A DNA stretch of 64,000 nucleotides from Phymatolithon calcareum (GCA_977006965.1 OZ345384.1:1798001-1862000), one strand, 5' to 3'; shown: positions 1 through 10,433, counted from the first letter of the stretch. Numbers and translations are program-made. The notes: generated from the sequence alone by a model not told the origin.

Positions 1-656
1 CACAGATCGATAACACAGCTGTAGAACCAACACCTCCAGGTCCTTCCTCCTTGTCCTAGCCCGTCCATGGTCCGCGCTTAAATACCTTGCACACCCACGA
101 CACGCGGGGAACTGCCCCGGCATCTGCAGGGGTATGGCAGCGGTCGCGTGAGCGCACAGCGACCGCACCAGAGCGACAAACATGTGCTCAAAACATCCCG
201 TGCGCAACGGAAACGCCAACCGGAAATCCCCTTCCGGTACTCAATTCAGGGCCACTGGCGCACGCGGTCGACACGCGCGCCGCCCATTAATTACTCTCGT
301 ACACGACCGTGAAACTCACGTCGCCATCGCGCCACTGCCGTGAGCGCTAGCGCCGCCTCTTGCAAGATTCAGACCGACGCGCCCAATTCACTGTGTCAGT
401 CCGCCCTGCGCATCCCAAGCCGTCATTCCCGCATTCCCACGGCCGTCCACACGCCGCCTCGCGTATGCCACTCGCATGGGCGCCACGAGTAAATTGTCGA
501 GATAGCAAGCGCGGGGAATCACGGTTCGCAACCGAAGTCCATACGAGAGCAATTCCAACAGTTCCACGATTAGATTGACCGTTACCCGCTCGACTGACAC
601 GTATGACACCCGCGACGGCCTTGCTTACAGGTACCAGTTTTCTTATCCGCAACACT
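1..656. other. Left edge, no recognisable gene
   Basis: Short overlapping frames on both strands show no domain signal. The left terminal inverted repeat expected for the Tigger-like element that follows was looked for here and not found, so that element is either 5' truncated or its left end has decayed. Confidence 0.5.
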
Positions 657-756
657 ACTGTACTGTACTTCAGTTCTGTTCGGTGTCTGCACGTTCTACA
701 GCAAGCCAAAGCTGTACGAAATCCCCCTCCACGTTATTCTGTTCTTTTCCTCTGCC

Positions 757-2385
757 ATGCAAAACCCATTTCCCACCGATAATAGGCGGCGGAACAATGC
801 CCTCACCCTCCATCAAAAATCTGAGATTGTAAAAGAACGCAATCGACGAGCACACGAAGGCCTCTCAAAGTCGCAGAAAGCGTTGGCATCTTGGGCTCAA
901 AAACAGTTTCGCCTGGATTCACCGCCGAGTCAGACCGTCATTTCGAGAATTCTATCCTCAAAATCTGCACTTCAAATTCCCCAGAACGGTCTCACGAAAA
1001 GATCGAGAACGGGGAAGCTTCCAGAGCTGGAAGTTGCACTTGCGGCCTGGGTCCGTGACCAGAATTCACGCAACGTGTGCGTGAACGGGGAATTAATTAA
1101 GCTACAAGGAAGACGCATTCTGGAAGGTATCAATGCAAAACTCAATGCACACAGCCAACTTACGTTCACCTTTTCCAACGGATGGCTGTATAACTTTCAA
1201 AAGAGGTGGGAGCTCAAAGTTTTTAAGCTTCATGGAGAAAGTAATGACGCTGATGATAGCGCCATTGCCGGCAGTCTGCCGGCTCTGCATGAGAATTTGA
1301 AGAACTAGAACATTAATGACATCTGGAATGCTGATGAGACAGGCCTAAACTACCGTCTTGCACCGTGCACAACAATTGCTAATGAACAAATGAGCGGCCG
1401 AAAGGAAGACAAGGTGCGCCTGACCTACCTCTGTTGCGCGAACGCTGATGGCACTGAAAAATTCCCGCTCATGGTAATTGGCAAGTCAAGGTGCCCACGC
1501 TGTTTTCGCAAAAAGACTGGACAAGAGCTTGGGTTTGACTATTGGAATAATAGCAAGGCTTGGATGCGGAGCGGAATATTCCGCTTGTGGCTGCAGCGGT
1601 TTGACAACTACATTAGCAGTACGCGCGACCGCAAGGCAATTCTACTGCTCGACATCTGCAGTGCGCATGGTACGCCTGAAACACTGTCTACGCTCCGAAA
1701 TGTCGAAGTTGCATTTCTTCCCGCCAACACTACCTCCAAACGGCAGCCCATGGACGCCGGGATAATTGCAGCCTTCAAGAAAAGGTACCGAAAGATGCAA
1801 TACAATCGGGCGCTCGACTTAATCGACGCAGAAATTAACAACATCTACAGCATTGACCAGTTGACCGCAATGCGCTGGACGGACAAAATATGGGAAGATC
1901 TCCCCGGAAAGATCATCTTCAACTGATGGAAAGTAACAAAACTTCTAGATGAAAAGTTGAGCGCGGAGAATCGGGAGTTGGCAATTGTTGACGACACAAC
2001 TGAGACCGACCTTAATGACGCAATTAACGCGCTGGCACCGGCGCGCACGCGAATGTCGATCCAGAGTCTTCTAAATAGAGACGAGGAAGAGCCCTGTGTC
2101 GAAGAAATTTCGTGCGCGGTGCTTGTAGACCAGGCTGTCAGTTTGATGAACGAGACCGACGACGGAGCACCGCATGGAGATGTTGACACTGACAGTTTTG
2201 CTGAGATGCCGAGCATTAGTGAACAGCTGAAGGCCTTGTCGATAACCAAAATGATTCTACAGGATGAAAAAGCCGTAGCGAAGGAATCCATTAGAGCAGT
2301 GGTGCATGCTCAGATGGACCTGAAGTACAAGAAGGCAGCTTCCATGCAACAGATGCGCATCCATGATTTTTTCAATAAAAGTTGA
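757..2385 (+). pseudogene. pogo/Tigger-type DDE transposase, interrupted by two stops
   Basis: This is one continuous reading frame from ATG 757 to TAA 2385, broken by TAG at 1306-1308 and TGA at 1924-1926. An N-terminal psq-type helix-turn-helix (about nt 800-960) is followed by a CENP-B-like DNA-binding segment containing NGWLYNFQKRW. The catalytic core has three acidic sites typical of the pogo/Tigger branch of the Tc1/mariner superfamily: NADETG (Asp at nt 1333), LLLDICSAHG (Asp at 1651) and QPMDAG (Asp at 1753). The second motif normally reads LLDNCxAH, so Ile replaces Asn. The protein would bind the terminal inverted repeats and cut and paste the element in the nucleus. The two stops make it inactive unless suppressed. 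Family assignment is confident from the motifs; the exact subfamily is not. Confidence 0.85.
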
Positions 2386-2520
2386 CACAGTGGTGTAAAG
2401 CTACTGTTCGGCACACGTGTGATCCAAACCTTATGATTCAAAATTCGACTTGAGAATAACCTCGATTTTGAGAATATTGGACCATTCCACATTGCCCATT
2501 CATTTATCGAGGTCTGACTG
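2386..2520 (+). mobile_element. Tigger-like element 3' end with terminal inverted repeat
   Basis: The sequence from 2400 to 2520 is nearly identical to the right half of the MITE at 53279-53676. It ends in a 22-bp terminal repeat at 2499-2520, which on the minus strand begins CAGTCAGACCTCGATAAAT. TA at 2521-2522 is the expected target-site dinucleotide. The matching left terminus was not found. Confidence 0.8.
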
Positions 2521-2724
2521 TACTGTATTCTGCATGTACTGTGTACAGTGCTACTGTACACAGTTGCATGTATGATATGATAGGTTGTGTGATTGTACAC
2601 AGCGTCTCCCCTTCCACATAAGCCCCCGAGCTGCTCGGCGAGCAGCAACGCAGCCTACTGTACCTCTACCCACTCCGCCGCTACCGCCGAACCAGCTGCA
2701 GTGCACTGTGTAGGCAACGTCAAC

Positions 2725-5700
2725 ATGGAAATCGTCGGCGGCGTATCGTCCGTAATTGGCATCATCGCGGAAGTGCGTTCTGCTGTAAATAGCATCAAGT
2801 CGCAAATTGACAACGTTAAGCGTGGACGAGGCACCTTCCAAGGGTTGACGGATGATCTGGACAAGGTGATGAGACAAATAGGAGCTGTGGAGACATATGT
2901 TGGATCGGCGCCAGCGTCCGCCCCTACTCGCATCCGTTCTGCCTTTCTGGAAGACGTTAAGGCCGTGCGCGACATTGTGAATAAATGCGACTCTACGTTC
3001 GAGGAAGGTTGCAGAAATGCTTTTAAGGGAAGTGCAGGTGGTGCATCTTCTAAAGTCAAGTGTTTGTTTCGGCGAATAACCCGAGCCACAGCTTTAAGCG
3101 AGACCATGAAAGACATGCAACAGCAAGTGCAAACCGCGTCGACCAAGCTGGAAAATGTGATTGGAACGTTCGTGACAGAAGAGAACATTCAAGAACGGCA
3201 TGATGTGGTTGTAACCAAGTTCGACACAATGGAAGAGAACATTGATGTGGTTGTAACCAAGTTCGACAACATGGAAGAGAACATTGATGTGGTTGTAACC
3301 AAGCTTGACAACATGGGAATGAGCGGTAGTGAGAAAGAAGAGTATCGAGTGAGAGGAAGCACGCCGGCACTCCCCCAAGGCACATTCTTGAACTTTGATG
3401 CAAAAGATGAGAATGGAAAGCCGTCTACTCCCGAAGGAATTTTGAAGGAATCCATTTTATCTCTGGACTGTTCGTCCACAGTGACTGCGGCGACCGGAAC
3501 GAGTACTGGTGGGGTCATTACGCCTGCGCACGGTGTGCTTGGAATGGCGGGAGTTGGGAAGACAATTGCTTTGCAAGGACTTGCCTTTGATGACGGCATT
3601 CGCAAGCGTTTTCCGGACGGAGTTCAATACATTGCTCTCGGTCAAAAAGCAACATTCCTAACAACAAGAGGAGGAATCGCGAGAATAATGCGTCGAACGG
3701 GGGCGTCGGTTTCTGCGTGTGTGGTGGAGCAGTCCGAGTCGCTCCCGGAAGTTATTGATTACGCGGTGTCGTGGTTTGATGGGAAAATTTGTCTTTTTCT
3801 TGTGGACGACCTGTGGCCTACGGACGAGAACGAAACCGGGTTGTTGCGTGATATTAGCCAGCTGTTGAGGAGCTGTGTGGAGAGCCGGATGGCAATAACG
3901 ACTAGGAGCACATATATAGCGTACTCTGCTGGACGCCGTGTGGACTTTTCGCCGAGAGATGCACTAGGGGACGTGTCTGTGAGGATGTTCATGACAGACG
4001 CGAAACAAGATGTTGCGAAGTACGGGCTTCCAGAACTCACCGGCGACCTGAGAATAAGTGTTGAGAGGATCCTAAAGCGTTGCGGCGGGTTGCCGATAGC
4101 GCTGGGAGTTGCAGGAAGCGCAGTGGGCTTCCTCGCAAGTGAGGATGGAGATTTTGAAGGCGCATGTGGGGAGTATGCTTCACTGCTGGAGAAACAGAGC
4201 ATTGAACTTGGCGAAAAGCAAGGCCCAGGAGGCCGGAGCTTGAACGCAGAACTCATCCTGAGCCTTAAAATCGTGGAAGCTGGATTTGTAAAGCTGCAGA
4301 GAACACATGGTGTCGTGGTGGACCACACGATCGCCGATCTTTACACAAGTCTGTGCGTGGTGCGAAACCAGGGTTGGGTTCCAATGTCAGTCTTGAGCCG
4401 AATGTGGAAGGTGGACAAGGCTTTTGTTTTGGCAGTTGTGCGCCTTCTCAGCGGGTTGAGTCTTTGCAAACTGACGTTTCGGGAAGATGGAGAAGGTCGG
4501 GGGAAAGAAGGTGGTGTTATGCTGCACGATCTACAATTGGACTTTTGTAGACGACAGGCGGAAATAGTGAAGACAAGTTCGGTATGGCACGTACAACTTC
4601 TGAACGGATATCTGGCACCGGAAGCGAGCACATCTGAAAATTCAGTGATTGCAGATGAAGGTGATTCATTTGAACGAAAGTTGTTGGAGGAGAAACCAAG
4701 ACCGTGGTGGTCCGTGGGAGAGGACGGATATATTGTTGTGGAACTTGGGAGACACCTGGTGTGTGCAGATTTGATGATGGAGCTTGGGGCTCTTTTGTTG
4801 GATGCGCGTTGGACATATGCACGTGGTAAGATTGGTGGGATGTTGGCACTGAAATCAGAATTTGACTGTCTGCTGAGGGTTGGGGACGAAGTTATTCCAC
4901 GAAGAGTGAGACAGAGCTTCGAATTGCTTTGGAAAGCGATACAATTGTCGTGGGGAGGAGTAACGGAAGGACAGCGACCGTTTCTGTTGCAAGTGTGCGG
5001 ACGGCTGTTCAATATAAGGACGGAGAACGCAATTGTAGACGCGTACTTGAAAAGCGTGGAATGGCACACACCAAAGCCGTATTTACGACCGGTGAACGCG
5101 TTTTTCCCAGATCCGGGCAACGCGCAGATCATGGAGATCGCCGTGCGAGGAAGTTGCCGGACAGTTGATTGTTCTCCGTGTGGATGTTTCGTCGCATCAG
5201 GAGCAGGCAGTGATGTTGTAGTCGCAGATGCGTCGACGGGTGACATACTGAAGCGGCTGAAAGGACACACTGACCTTGTAACATGCGTATTGTTTGCTGC
5301 TGGATCAAAAACAATTGTGTCTGGGTCGGGTGACAAATCGATCTCTGTGTGGGAATGGGAGACATGTGAGTCGCCAGTGCGTGTTTTCGAAGGGCACAGC
5401 GATTTGGTGCGGGGCTTTGCTGTGAGCAGCGATGGGGAGAAGATATTTTCGTGCTCTGATGATCGTACGTTAAGGATTTGGGAGGCGAGCAGCGGTGTAC
5501 AGATTGGAGAATTCCTACAGCAGTGCCGTGTTTGGTGTGTCGCGGTTTCGAATGACGACCAATCGGTTGCAATCGGTCTGGAGGATGGAACACTGAAAGT
5601 ACTGGACGTTTTCACGGGGAATTCTATTTTCGAAGATACCGTCGCACACGGGGATTGCATAAGTTCTGTTGCATTTAATGGGACGGGCCAACGGTTGGTG

Positions 5701-6873
5701 ACGGGGTCATGGGACAATACAATTCGTGTATGGGACACAGGGGCATGGACGAGTATCGGTCAGCCGTTTGAAGGACACACGGATGGGGTGATGTGTGTTA
5801 GATTCAGTCCTGATGGACGTCAAATTGCATCAGTATCTGATGATGGCAGTATTCGGTTGTGGGACGCCAATAGTGGGAGAAGTACGTGGACATCCGGAAG
5901 TGTGCACGGCTACATGACAAGTGTTGCGTTTTCTCCTAACAGGGGAACAGTAATTTCCGGGTCTTACGATGGTACTGTACGCATTTGGGACACACGCGTG
6001 GAAGCGGAAGCAAGTGAGTTTGAATATGGACATTCCGCACCGGTGGGGGACGTTGCGTTAAGCCATGACGGTCTTCGAATTGCGTCTGGGTCGGGAGATG
6101 GAACGGTACGTTTGTGGGACTCGGGTACGGGCAATCAGATTGGTGGCGCAATGGAAGGGCACACAGATTGGGTGAATTGTGTTTTGTTCAGTCATGACGG
6201 GCGACAGGTGGTCTCCGGTTCAGATGACGGAACTGTTCGAGTGTGGAACGCGGAGACGTGTAATCAAATTGGGAACGCTCTTCAAGGTCACGAAGGTTGG
6301 GTGAGATGTGTTTCGTTCAGCACGGATGGTCAACGGATCGTTTCGGGATCCTGGGACAAAATTGTTCGCATTTGGGACGTCGAATCAGGAATGCAAATGG
6401 GGGATGCCTTGAAAGGGCACGAGAGATTTGTTGTTGCGGTATCTGAAAGCGGTGACGGATCGTACGTTGTGTCCCGAGACAGGGATGGTGTAGTAATCAT
6501 TTGGAATCGAGACACGCGAAATTGTACTTGGAAATCGGACCAAGGATCTGGTGATTCTCAAGATGAAACGTCGAGCGAGCACGGCAGAGACACTAAATAT
6601 GAAGTGACGAACAAGGAAGCGGAGGAGATTATTCGGAGTTGTGGCCAGCAAACGCCGCATGTATGGCCGGATTCTTTCCCCGCATATACAGCAGAAGCAT
6701 ACAGCCGTGATTTCTCGGTTTACGCGAACGTACCCGCAGAAGACACGCTGCTTGGGAATTTCCCGTTCACTCGTCTTTCCTCCTGGCAATACAATGAAGC
6801 GAGCAAAGTGTTTGTTGGTGGACTGCAGATTGGGGCAGTCGCTATATGTCATTTAATTGTGAAAGATGAATAA
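2725..6873 (+). CDS. NB-ARC-WD40 NLR/APAF1-like receptor (NLR1, intact)
   Basis: This intact 1382-residue frame has no intron. ATG 2725 is preferred because homology with NLR2 (ATG 26059) starts at the same Met; the frame extends upstream only from a TTG. Residues 1-45 begin MEIVGGVSSVIGIIAEV, an amphipathic helical bundle reminiscent of HeLo/RPW8-type death-inducing domains (inference). Three 14-residue coiled-coil repeats follow at about 160-198. The NB-ARC module shows P-loop GMAGVGKT (273-280), Walker B CLFLVDDLW (Asp 361-362), ITTRST, GLPIALG (455-461) and an MHD-like LHD (600-602). About 11 WD40 blades span residues 811-1266, then a 100-residue tail. The layout parallels APAF-1 and plant or fungal STAND sensors: ligand binding by the propeller, ATP-dependent oligomerisation, N-terminal signalling. 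AATAAA overlaps the stop. The ligand is unknown. Confidence 0.9.
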   Translation: MEIVGGVSSVIGIIAEVRSAVNSIKSQIDNVKRGRGTFQGLTDDLDKVMRQIGAVETYVGSAPASAPTRIRSAFLEDVKAVRDIVNKCDSTFEEGCRNAFKGSAGGASSKVKCLFRRITRATALSETMKDMQQQVQTASTKLENVIGTFVTEENIQERHDVVVTKFDTMEENIDVVVTKFDNMEENIDVVVTKLDNMGMSGSEKEEYRVRGSTPALPQGTFLNFDAKDENGKPSTPEGILKESILSLDCSSTVTAATGTSTGGVITPAHGVLGMAGVGKTIALQGLAFDDGIRKRFPDGVQYIALGQKATFLTTRGGIARIMRRTGASVSACVVEQSESLPEVIDYAVSWFDGKICLFLVDDLWPTDENETGLLRDISQLLRSCVESRMAITTRSTYIAYSAGRRVDFSPRDALGDVSVRMFMTDAKQDVAKYGLPELTGDLRISVERILKRCGGLPIALGVAGSAVGFLASEDGDFEGACGEYASLLEKQSIELGEKQGPGGRSLNAELILSLKIVEAGFVKLQRTHGVVVDHTIADLYTSLCVVRNQGWVPMSVLSRMWKVDKAFVLAVVRLLSGLSLCKLTFREDGEGRGKEGGVMLHDLQLDFCRRQAEIVKTSSVWHVQLLNGYLAPEASTSENSVIADEGDSFERKLLEEKPRPWWSVGEDGYIVVELGRHLVCADLMMELGALLLDARWTYARGKIGGMLALKSEFDCLLRVGDEVIPRRVRQSFELLWKAIQLSWGGVTEGQRPFLLQVCGRLFNIRTENAIVDAYLKSVEWHTPKPYLRPVNAFFPDPGNAQIMEIAVRGSCRTVDCSPCGCFVASGAGSDVVVADASTGDILKRLKGHTDLVTCVLFAAGSKTIVSGSGDKSISVWEWETCESPVRVFEGHSDLVRGFAVSSDGEKIFSCSDDRTLRIWEASSGVQIGEFLQQCRVWCVAVSNDDQSVAIGLEDGTLKVLDVFTGNSIFEDTVAHGDCISSVAFNGTGQRLVTGSWDNTIRVWDTGAWTSIGQPFEGHTDGVMCVRFSPDGRQIASVSDDGSIRLWDANSGRSTWTSGSVHGYMTSVAFSPNRGTVISGSYDGTVRIWDTRVEAEASEFEYGHSAPVGDVALSHDGLRIASGSGDGTVRLWDSGTGNQIGGAMEGHTDWVNCVLFSHDGRQVVSGSDDGTVRVWNAETCNQIGNALQGHEGWVRCVSFSTDGQRIVSGSWDKIVRIWDVESGMQMGDALKGHERFVVAVSESGDGSYVVSRDRDGVVIIWNRDTRNCTWKSDQGSGDSQDETSSEHGRDTKYEVTNKEAEEIIRSCGQQTPHVWPDSFPAYTAEAYSRDFSVYANVPAEDTLLGNFPFTRLSSWQYNEASKVFVGGLQIGAVAICHLIVKDE
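3202..3318 (+). repeat. In-frame 42-bp coiled-coil repeats in NLR1
   Basis: Two full and one partial copy of a 42-bp unit encode DVVVTKFDNMEENI-like 14-mers, exactly two heptads each. NLR2 carries one full and one partial copy at 26536-26610. The stalk between the N-terminal bundle and NB-ARC therefore differs by one unit between paralogues. Confidence 0.85.
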
Positions 6874-6878
6874 ATAAA
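6873..6878 (+). promoter_or_regulatory. AATAAA polyadenylation signal overlapping NLR1 stop
   Basis: The last base of the TAA stop is the first base of AATAAA. The same arrangement is kept at the ends of NLR2 and NLR3, implying a very short 3' UTR. Confidence 0.6.
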
Positions 6879-8792
6879 GACTGCAGCACCTCCGTTTCGC
6901 ATCGGCGCTATGCGTAAAAATATCGTTTGTCTCCTGTCATCCGTGAACGGTTCCAACACTCGAACGATTTTCAACTTAAGCATAACACGACATTAGTTTG
7001 CCACCGAAGAAAGACAAGTTCAGTGAAGCAGTTCCACATCATGTGGAACTGCTTCACTTAATGGGAGGTTGCGTAGTGCGCCCAACATCATGTTGGGCGC
7101 ACTACGCAACCTCCCATATACAAATTCTGTCGCACTGTTATCCATGTAGTGCCCTCCTCAGTCTCCTGTGCGGGTGATTATTTTGCGCCCATTCAACAAG
7201 AAATACAAAAAGCCTGCGTCAACCTATTCCACAGCACCGCAACTCATCATACTGGTGGCGCGCAATGCCAAATGCCTCGCCAACCTTCGAACACGCGAGT
7301 TGTCACTTCGCGAAAGACAAGCATGAGGTCTTGATTCGCGTCGCAAATGAGCCATCTCGTCAAAAATTAACGTACACTCCACCACCACCTGAGGCTCATC
7401 GACCGGAACAGCTTTGCTCTTCTCGCCACCGGCTGCACGCTCTCCGTCCCTACCATCGCAATAGCCTCCGCCAAACTTCCACCACCGCCTCCCGTCGCGC
7501 GTCCATGCCCATCTTGAACTTGTTCTCCGCCATGGCTGCCTCGTATGCTACTATGGCCGTCCACAACCCTGCTCGCTGTGAACAAGGTGCCCCGGTGGCG
7601 CGGCCCAATTCAAATCGATAGCGGTTCATCCCACCACGCCAGTGCGCCGAACAAGTTGGCGTCACGGAGACGCATCATGCTTCCGCACCGCTTCGCCCTC
7701 TACATCGCGCCCATCCGTAGACCACAAACACGCAAGCGCATCTTTCACGCTCACATTGGCATGCCATAGAACCAGGACGACCTTTTCATTTTCGCCCACA
7801 TTGATTTGCCCGTGGCACGAATTGTCTTCAGCGATGTCACGTCGCGCCACGGGCGCGTCGCGTCCATTTTCAGAGCGGGATCCACGCTTACACATCGCCA
7901 TGCAGAGCGGAAGGCAAACGTGGCGGCAGTGCGTGACGTGCACCTGTCGCCGACCATCAGCAGAAGCACGTTACTTTCACGGAACGGTCGGAAACAACAA
8001 CGTTCGGATGCAATTAGGCGCCAGACTTGCTTTAGGGGTTGGAAACACTTCCGTGCCGTACTAGAACAGAAACAGCGCTTTCATTTCTTGCGATACATAT
8101 CCAATCGGCTTGGCATCTTATTCGCGCTTGTGGCGTGTAGAATGGCGGAGAAGGAAGTGGAAGAAAGCTAAGAACTCTAAATTCAAGGCACAGCGACGGA
8201 TTATTGCCCTCTGGACAGATGCGCTGCTTAGACGTCGGGATTAAGAGCGAATTAGTCATGCGGAATATATTTGGTCTGCGGTTAGACGCGTTTCGAGCAA
8301 ATCGCTCTCGACTGCAAAGCTTTACAGATGCGTTTCCCAGAAGCGAAACCTATTGAGCTGCGTAACCCCATCATCAAACTCACTTAACACCCCAGGGTTG
8401 GTCACATGCAAAAAACTTGTCTAACAGGAATTCCACAAACACAGAAGAGTCTGCTCGGTAAAATAGCTAGACAATTACGTTGTTAGCCGTCACGCAATCT
8501 TCGGCGGAGACAAAAAGGAGTTACAAAAAATTGAACAGACTTTTGCCCTTTTGCAACGATGGACCGCACATGACGAGCTCGCTGGCTCACTCACTCCCTT
8601 CACCCATGGCATGCATGATAAACATGCACAGCGCTTAGAAACAGTTCATACTCCACCTCCAACCGCTTGCGATGGGTCGATTGTCGTCTTCCTGGAAAAC
8701 AAGGAACGCAGAAGAAAGATTTCAGCGATTAGTTAGCAATTGCCATCCGACACGACAGCAGCAGAAGTGTTATCAAAACGAAAAAGGTTTCC
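6879..8792. other. Unit A spacer between NLR1 and STRAP pseudogene
   Basis: This spacer is collinear with 33613-36056 of unit B. No frame is preserved in both copies: the longest candidates differ by indels and stops, which argues against a shared protein. It holds the double palindrome at 7022-7117 and lacks a 591-bp segment present in unit B. Confidence 0.6.
7022..7117. repeat. Two adjacent near-perfect fold-back palindromes
   Basis: The first palindrome has 18-bp arms (7022-7039 and 7041-7058) around a single C. The second has 28-bp arms (7061-7088 and 7090-7117), also around a single C. Two bases (TA) separate them. Unit B at about 33764-33810 has only the outer left arm running directly into the outer right arm, so the inner arms are inverted copies of their flanks. 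Confidence 0.95.
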
Positions 8793-9841
8793 TTACCAAA
8801 ACCTAGGCGTTCCAAAGCAGCGGTAAAAAACAAAATCACAACACGAAAAGTAGAGGAGTCAGACGGAGCGGAGGAACACAAACAAGAACGTATAGACAAC
8901 ACGTGGTTGGTAACGTACCGAATGGTGCCATCATCAGAGCCACTGGCGTAGCTTTCTCCATCCGGAGCAAACCTTACCACCCAAACAGGTCCATGATGAC
9001 CGCGATTGGACTCTGCCTCCTTCACTTTATCGTGCGACACGACTTCGTATCTTCGCACAGTGAGATCATGACCGTCGGTGACAACCATGTCCATTTTGGG
9101 ATACCTAAAACTAGCACTTTCCGTCTCTCCCGGAACTGGGAGCCTCATAACCCTTTCCATAGTGGCAAGCGGAAACACCGACACACTGGAATCGTCAGCC
9201 GTCACGGTTAGATACTGGTCGTCCATGCACACTTCAGCAGACTTTGCCACGGCTCCCAACGGTAGCTTCTTTTCAAGCTTGCCACTGCGCACGTCTCAAA
9301 CAGATACGACCTGCTCATCGGTAGGAGAAGAAATGGCCGAGATAACAACGTTGCTACTGTCTCCAGCGTACCGCGCAACCTTGACGGAAGTTTTCTTGTT
9401 GCCGTCCGAACGCGAAAGCAGCGCAATAGGGGATGTGTCACCGAAAGCCACATCATAGATGCGAATGCCAGGGGTATTGCCCACCGTAAGCAAACAGGAT
9501 CCATCCGGGGAAAATGCGGTCGATTTGCAAATGTGCGGCTGAATGAGAACGGCTTTGCAATCTCCGGTGACAGCGTCCCACAGACGGGCAGTGAAATCGG
9601 CACCAGCAGCGGCTGCGAGCGAAGCGTCTGATGATATGCAGGCCCTCCATACGGCGCCTTTACGCCCCACAAAACTTCCAATTTAGTCCCCCGATACTCC
9701 GTCGCGAAGCATATGCGTGCCGTCCAAGCACGCCGATATCGTGAACGTGCCGCCAGGCGTCGGAGGGGAGTATTGCAACTCCACTACGCCGCGGTTGTGG
9801 CCAGAGCACACAAACGGCATCTGTCGCACTGATGCGCACAT
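8793..9841 (-). pseudogene. STRAP-like WD40 gene, broken copy
   Basis: This is the unit A copy of the intact gene at 36057-37105. It keeps the ATG (9841), the WD40 blades and the same 116-bp intron (8803-8918, GTACGT donor, TAG acceptor), which leads to a ten-base last exon. Two in-frame stops break it: TAA at 9683-9685, in place of the Trp of the GDWIGSF motif, and TGA at 9296-9298, in place of the Trp of VWDVRSG. Scattered substitutions elsewhere fit a neutral decaying duplicate. Confidence 0.85.
8803..8918 (-). other. Intron of STRAP pseudogene
   Basis: GTACGT donor and CCTAG acceptor flank exactly 116 bp, the same length as in the intact paralogue. Splicing restores an Arg-Phe-Trp-stop ending. 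Confidence 0.65.
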
Positions 9842-10053
9842 TGTGCCGCACAAACTTCGTGGGGTTCAAACTTTGAGATCGATAGAGCGCGTTAGATCCG
9901 ACAACCGATGTGTTTGGGAATCGTGTATCGCTGTCGATCCGATTCCCATTGATTCAGGTGCTATGATACAATTTAGATCTTTGATCCAAAGACCTCACGA
10001 CTTCTGATCATGCATCCTAAACTCCCATCTACAATATCAGCTCACTCGTTGAG

Positions 10054-10433
10054 CTGAGCACCATAATTTCTGCAAAGGGAAAACACAAGAAACAGGAACA
10101 CGTAGAGACTGGTTAAGTGATTTTGTATATTGAATATTTATTAAATTCTATAAATCAGTTTTGACAAGATGCCGTCAACTTGACAGGGACGGAGCGCCTT
10201 TCAAACTGCTCCTGCTGTCGTACTTTCTTTGTTTATGTTGAAGGTTAGGAGTTATCGCAGCGGACACGATGCAGGAAACGATTTCGCTTAAGTTTGCTCC
10301 ACGGACAGCACTCACAAAATTTAGGTCCATTCCTGGAGCCCGGTAGCCGCCTCGACGCATCAAGCACCGGTAGTAGATTACACTACAGCACTTGCAAAAA
10401 ACGAACAAATATACACAAAATGCACGAAGACAA
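10054..10433. other. Intergenic, nothing recognised
   Basis: This is unique sequence to the right of duplication unit A. It is AT-rich around 10120-10150. No domain or repeat was identified. Confidence 0.5.

Larger units (their letters stand above)
2521..10053. repeat. Segmental duplication unit A (NLR1 plus STRAP pseudogene)
   Basis: From just right of the Tigger terminus to about 10053, this block is collinear with the block ending near 37334. It covers the NLR gene, a 1.9-kb spacer and the STRAP gene on the opposite strand. Similarity ends at a shared CGTTGAG word on the right. On the left it reaches at least the TACTGTATTC word found at 2521 and 18030. Confidence 0.85.

Noticed and set aside
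87-709. Several frames of 60-120 codons at the left edge
   Set aside because: They overlap on both strands, have skewed composition and no recognisable motif.
2593-2724. Upstream extension of NLR1 by 44 codons
   Set aside because: It begins with TTG, and homology with NLR2 is poor in frame before the Met at 2725.
4341-5738. Long minus-strand open frame (465 codons) opposite the NLR1 NB-ARC/WD40 region, with shorter versions opposite NLR2 and NLR3
   Set aside because: It mirrors codon bias of the sense gene, lacks any domain, and is broken differently in each paralogue. It is an antisense shadow.
5155-6520. Regular repeats in NLR1 that might be taken for a CRISPR or satellite array
   Set aside because: They are degenerate WD40 coding repeats in one open frame.
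2725-6873. Bacterial (cyanobacterial) STAND protein as the source of the NLR genes
   Set aside because: The genes have AATAAA ends and lie next to a spliced STRAP gene and eukaryotic retroelements. Ancient transfer cannot be excluded, but the window itself is nuclear eukaryotic DNA.
8296-8345. Candidate conserved small gene in the NLR-STRAP spacer (for example frames at 7642-8064 and minus 7450-7665)
   Set aside because: Indels between units A and B break every frame, so no shared protein is maintained.
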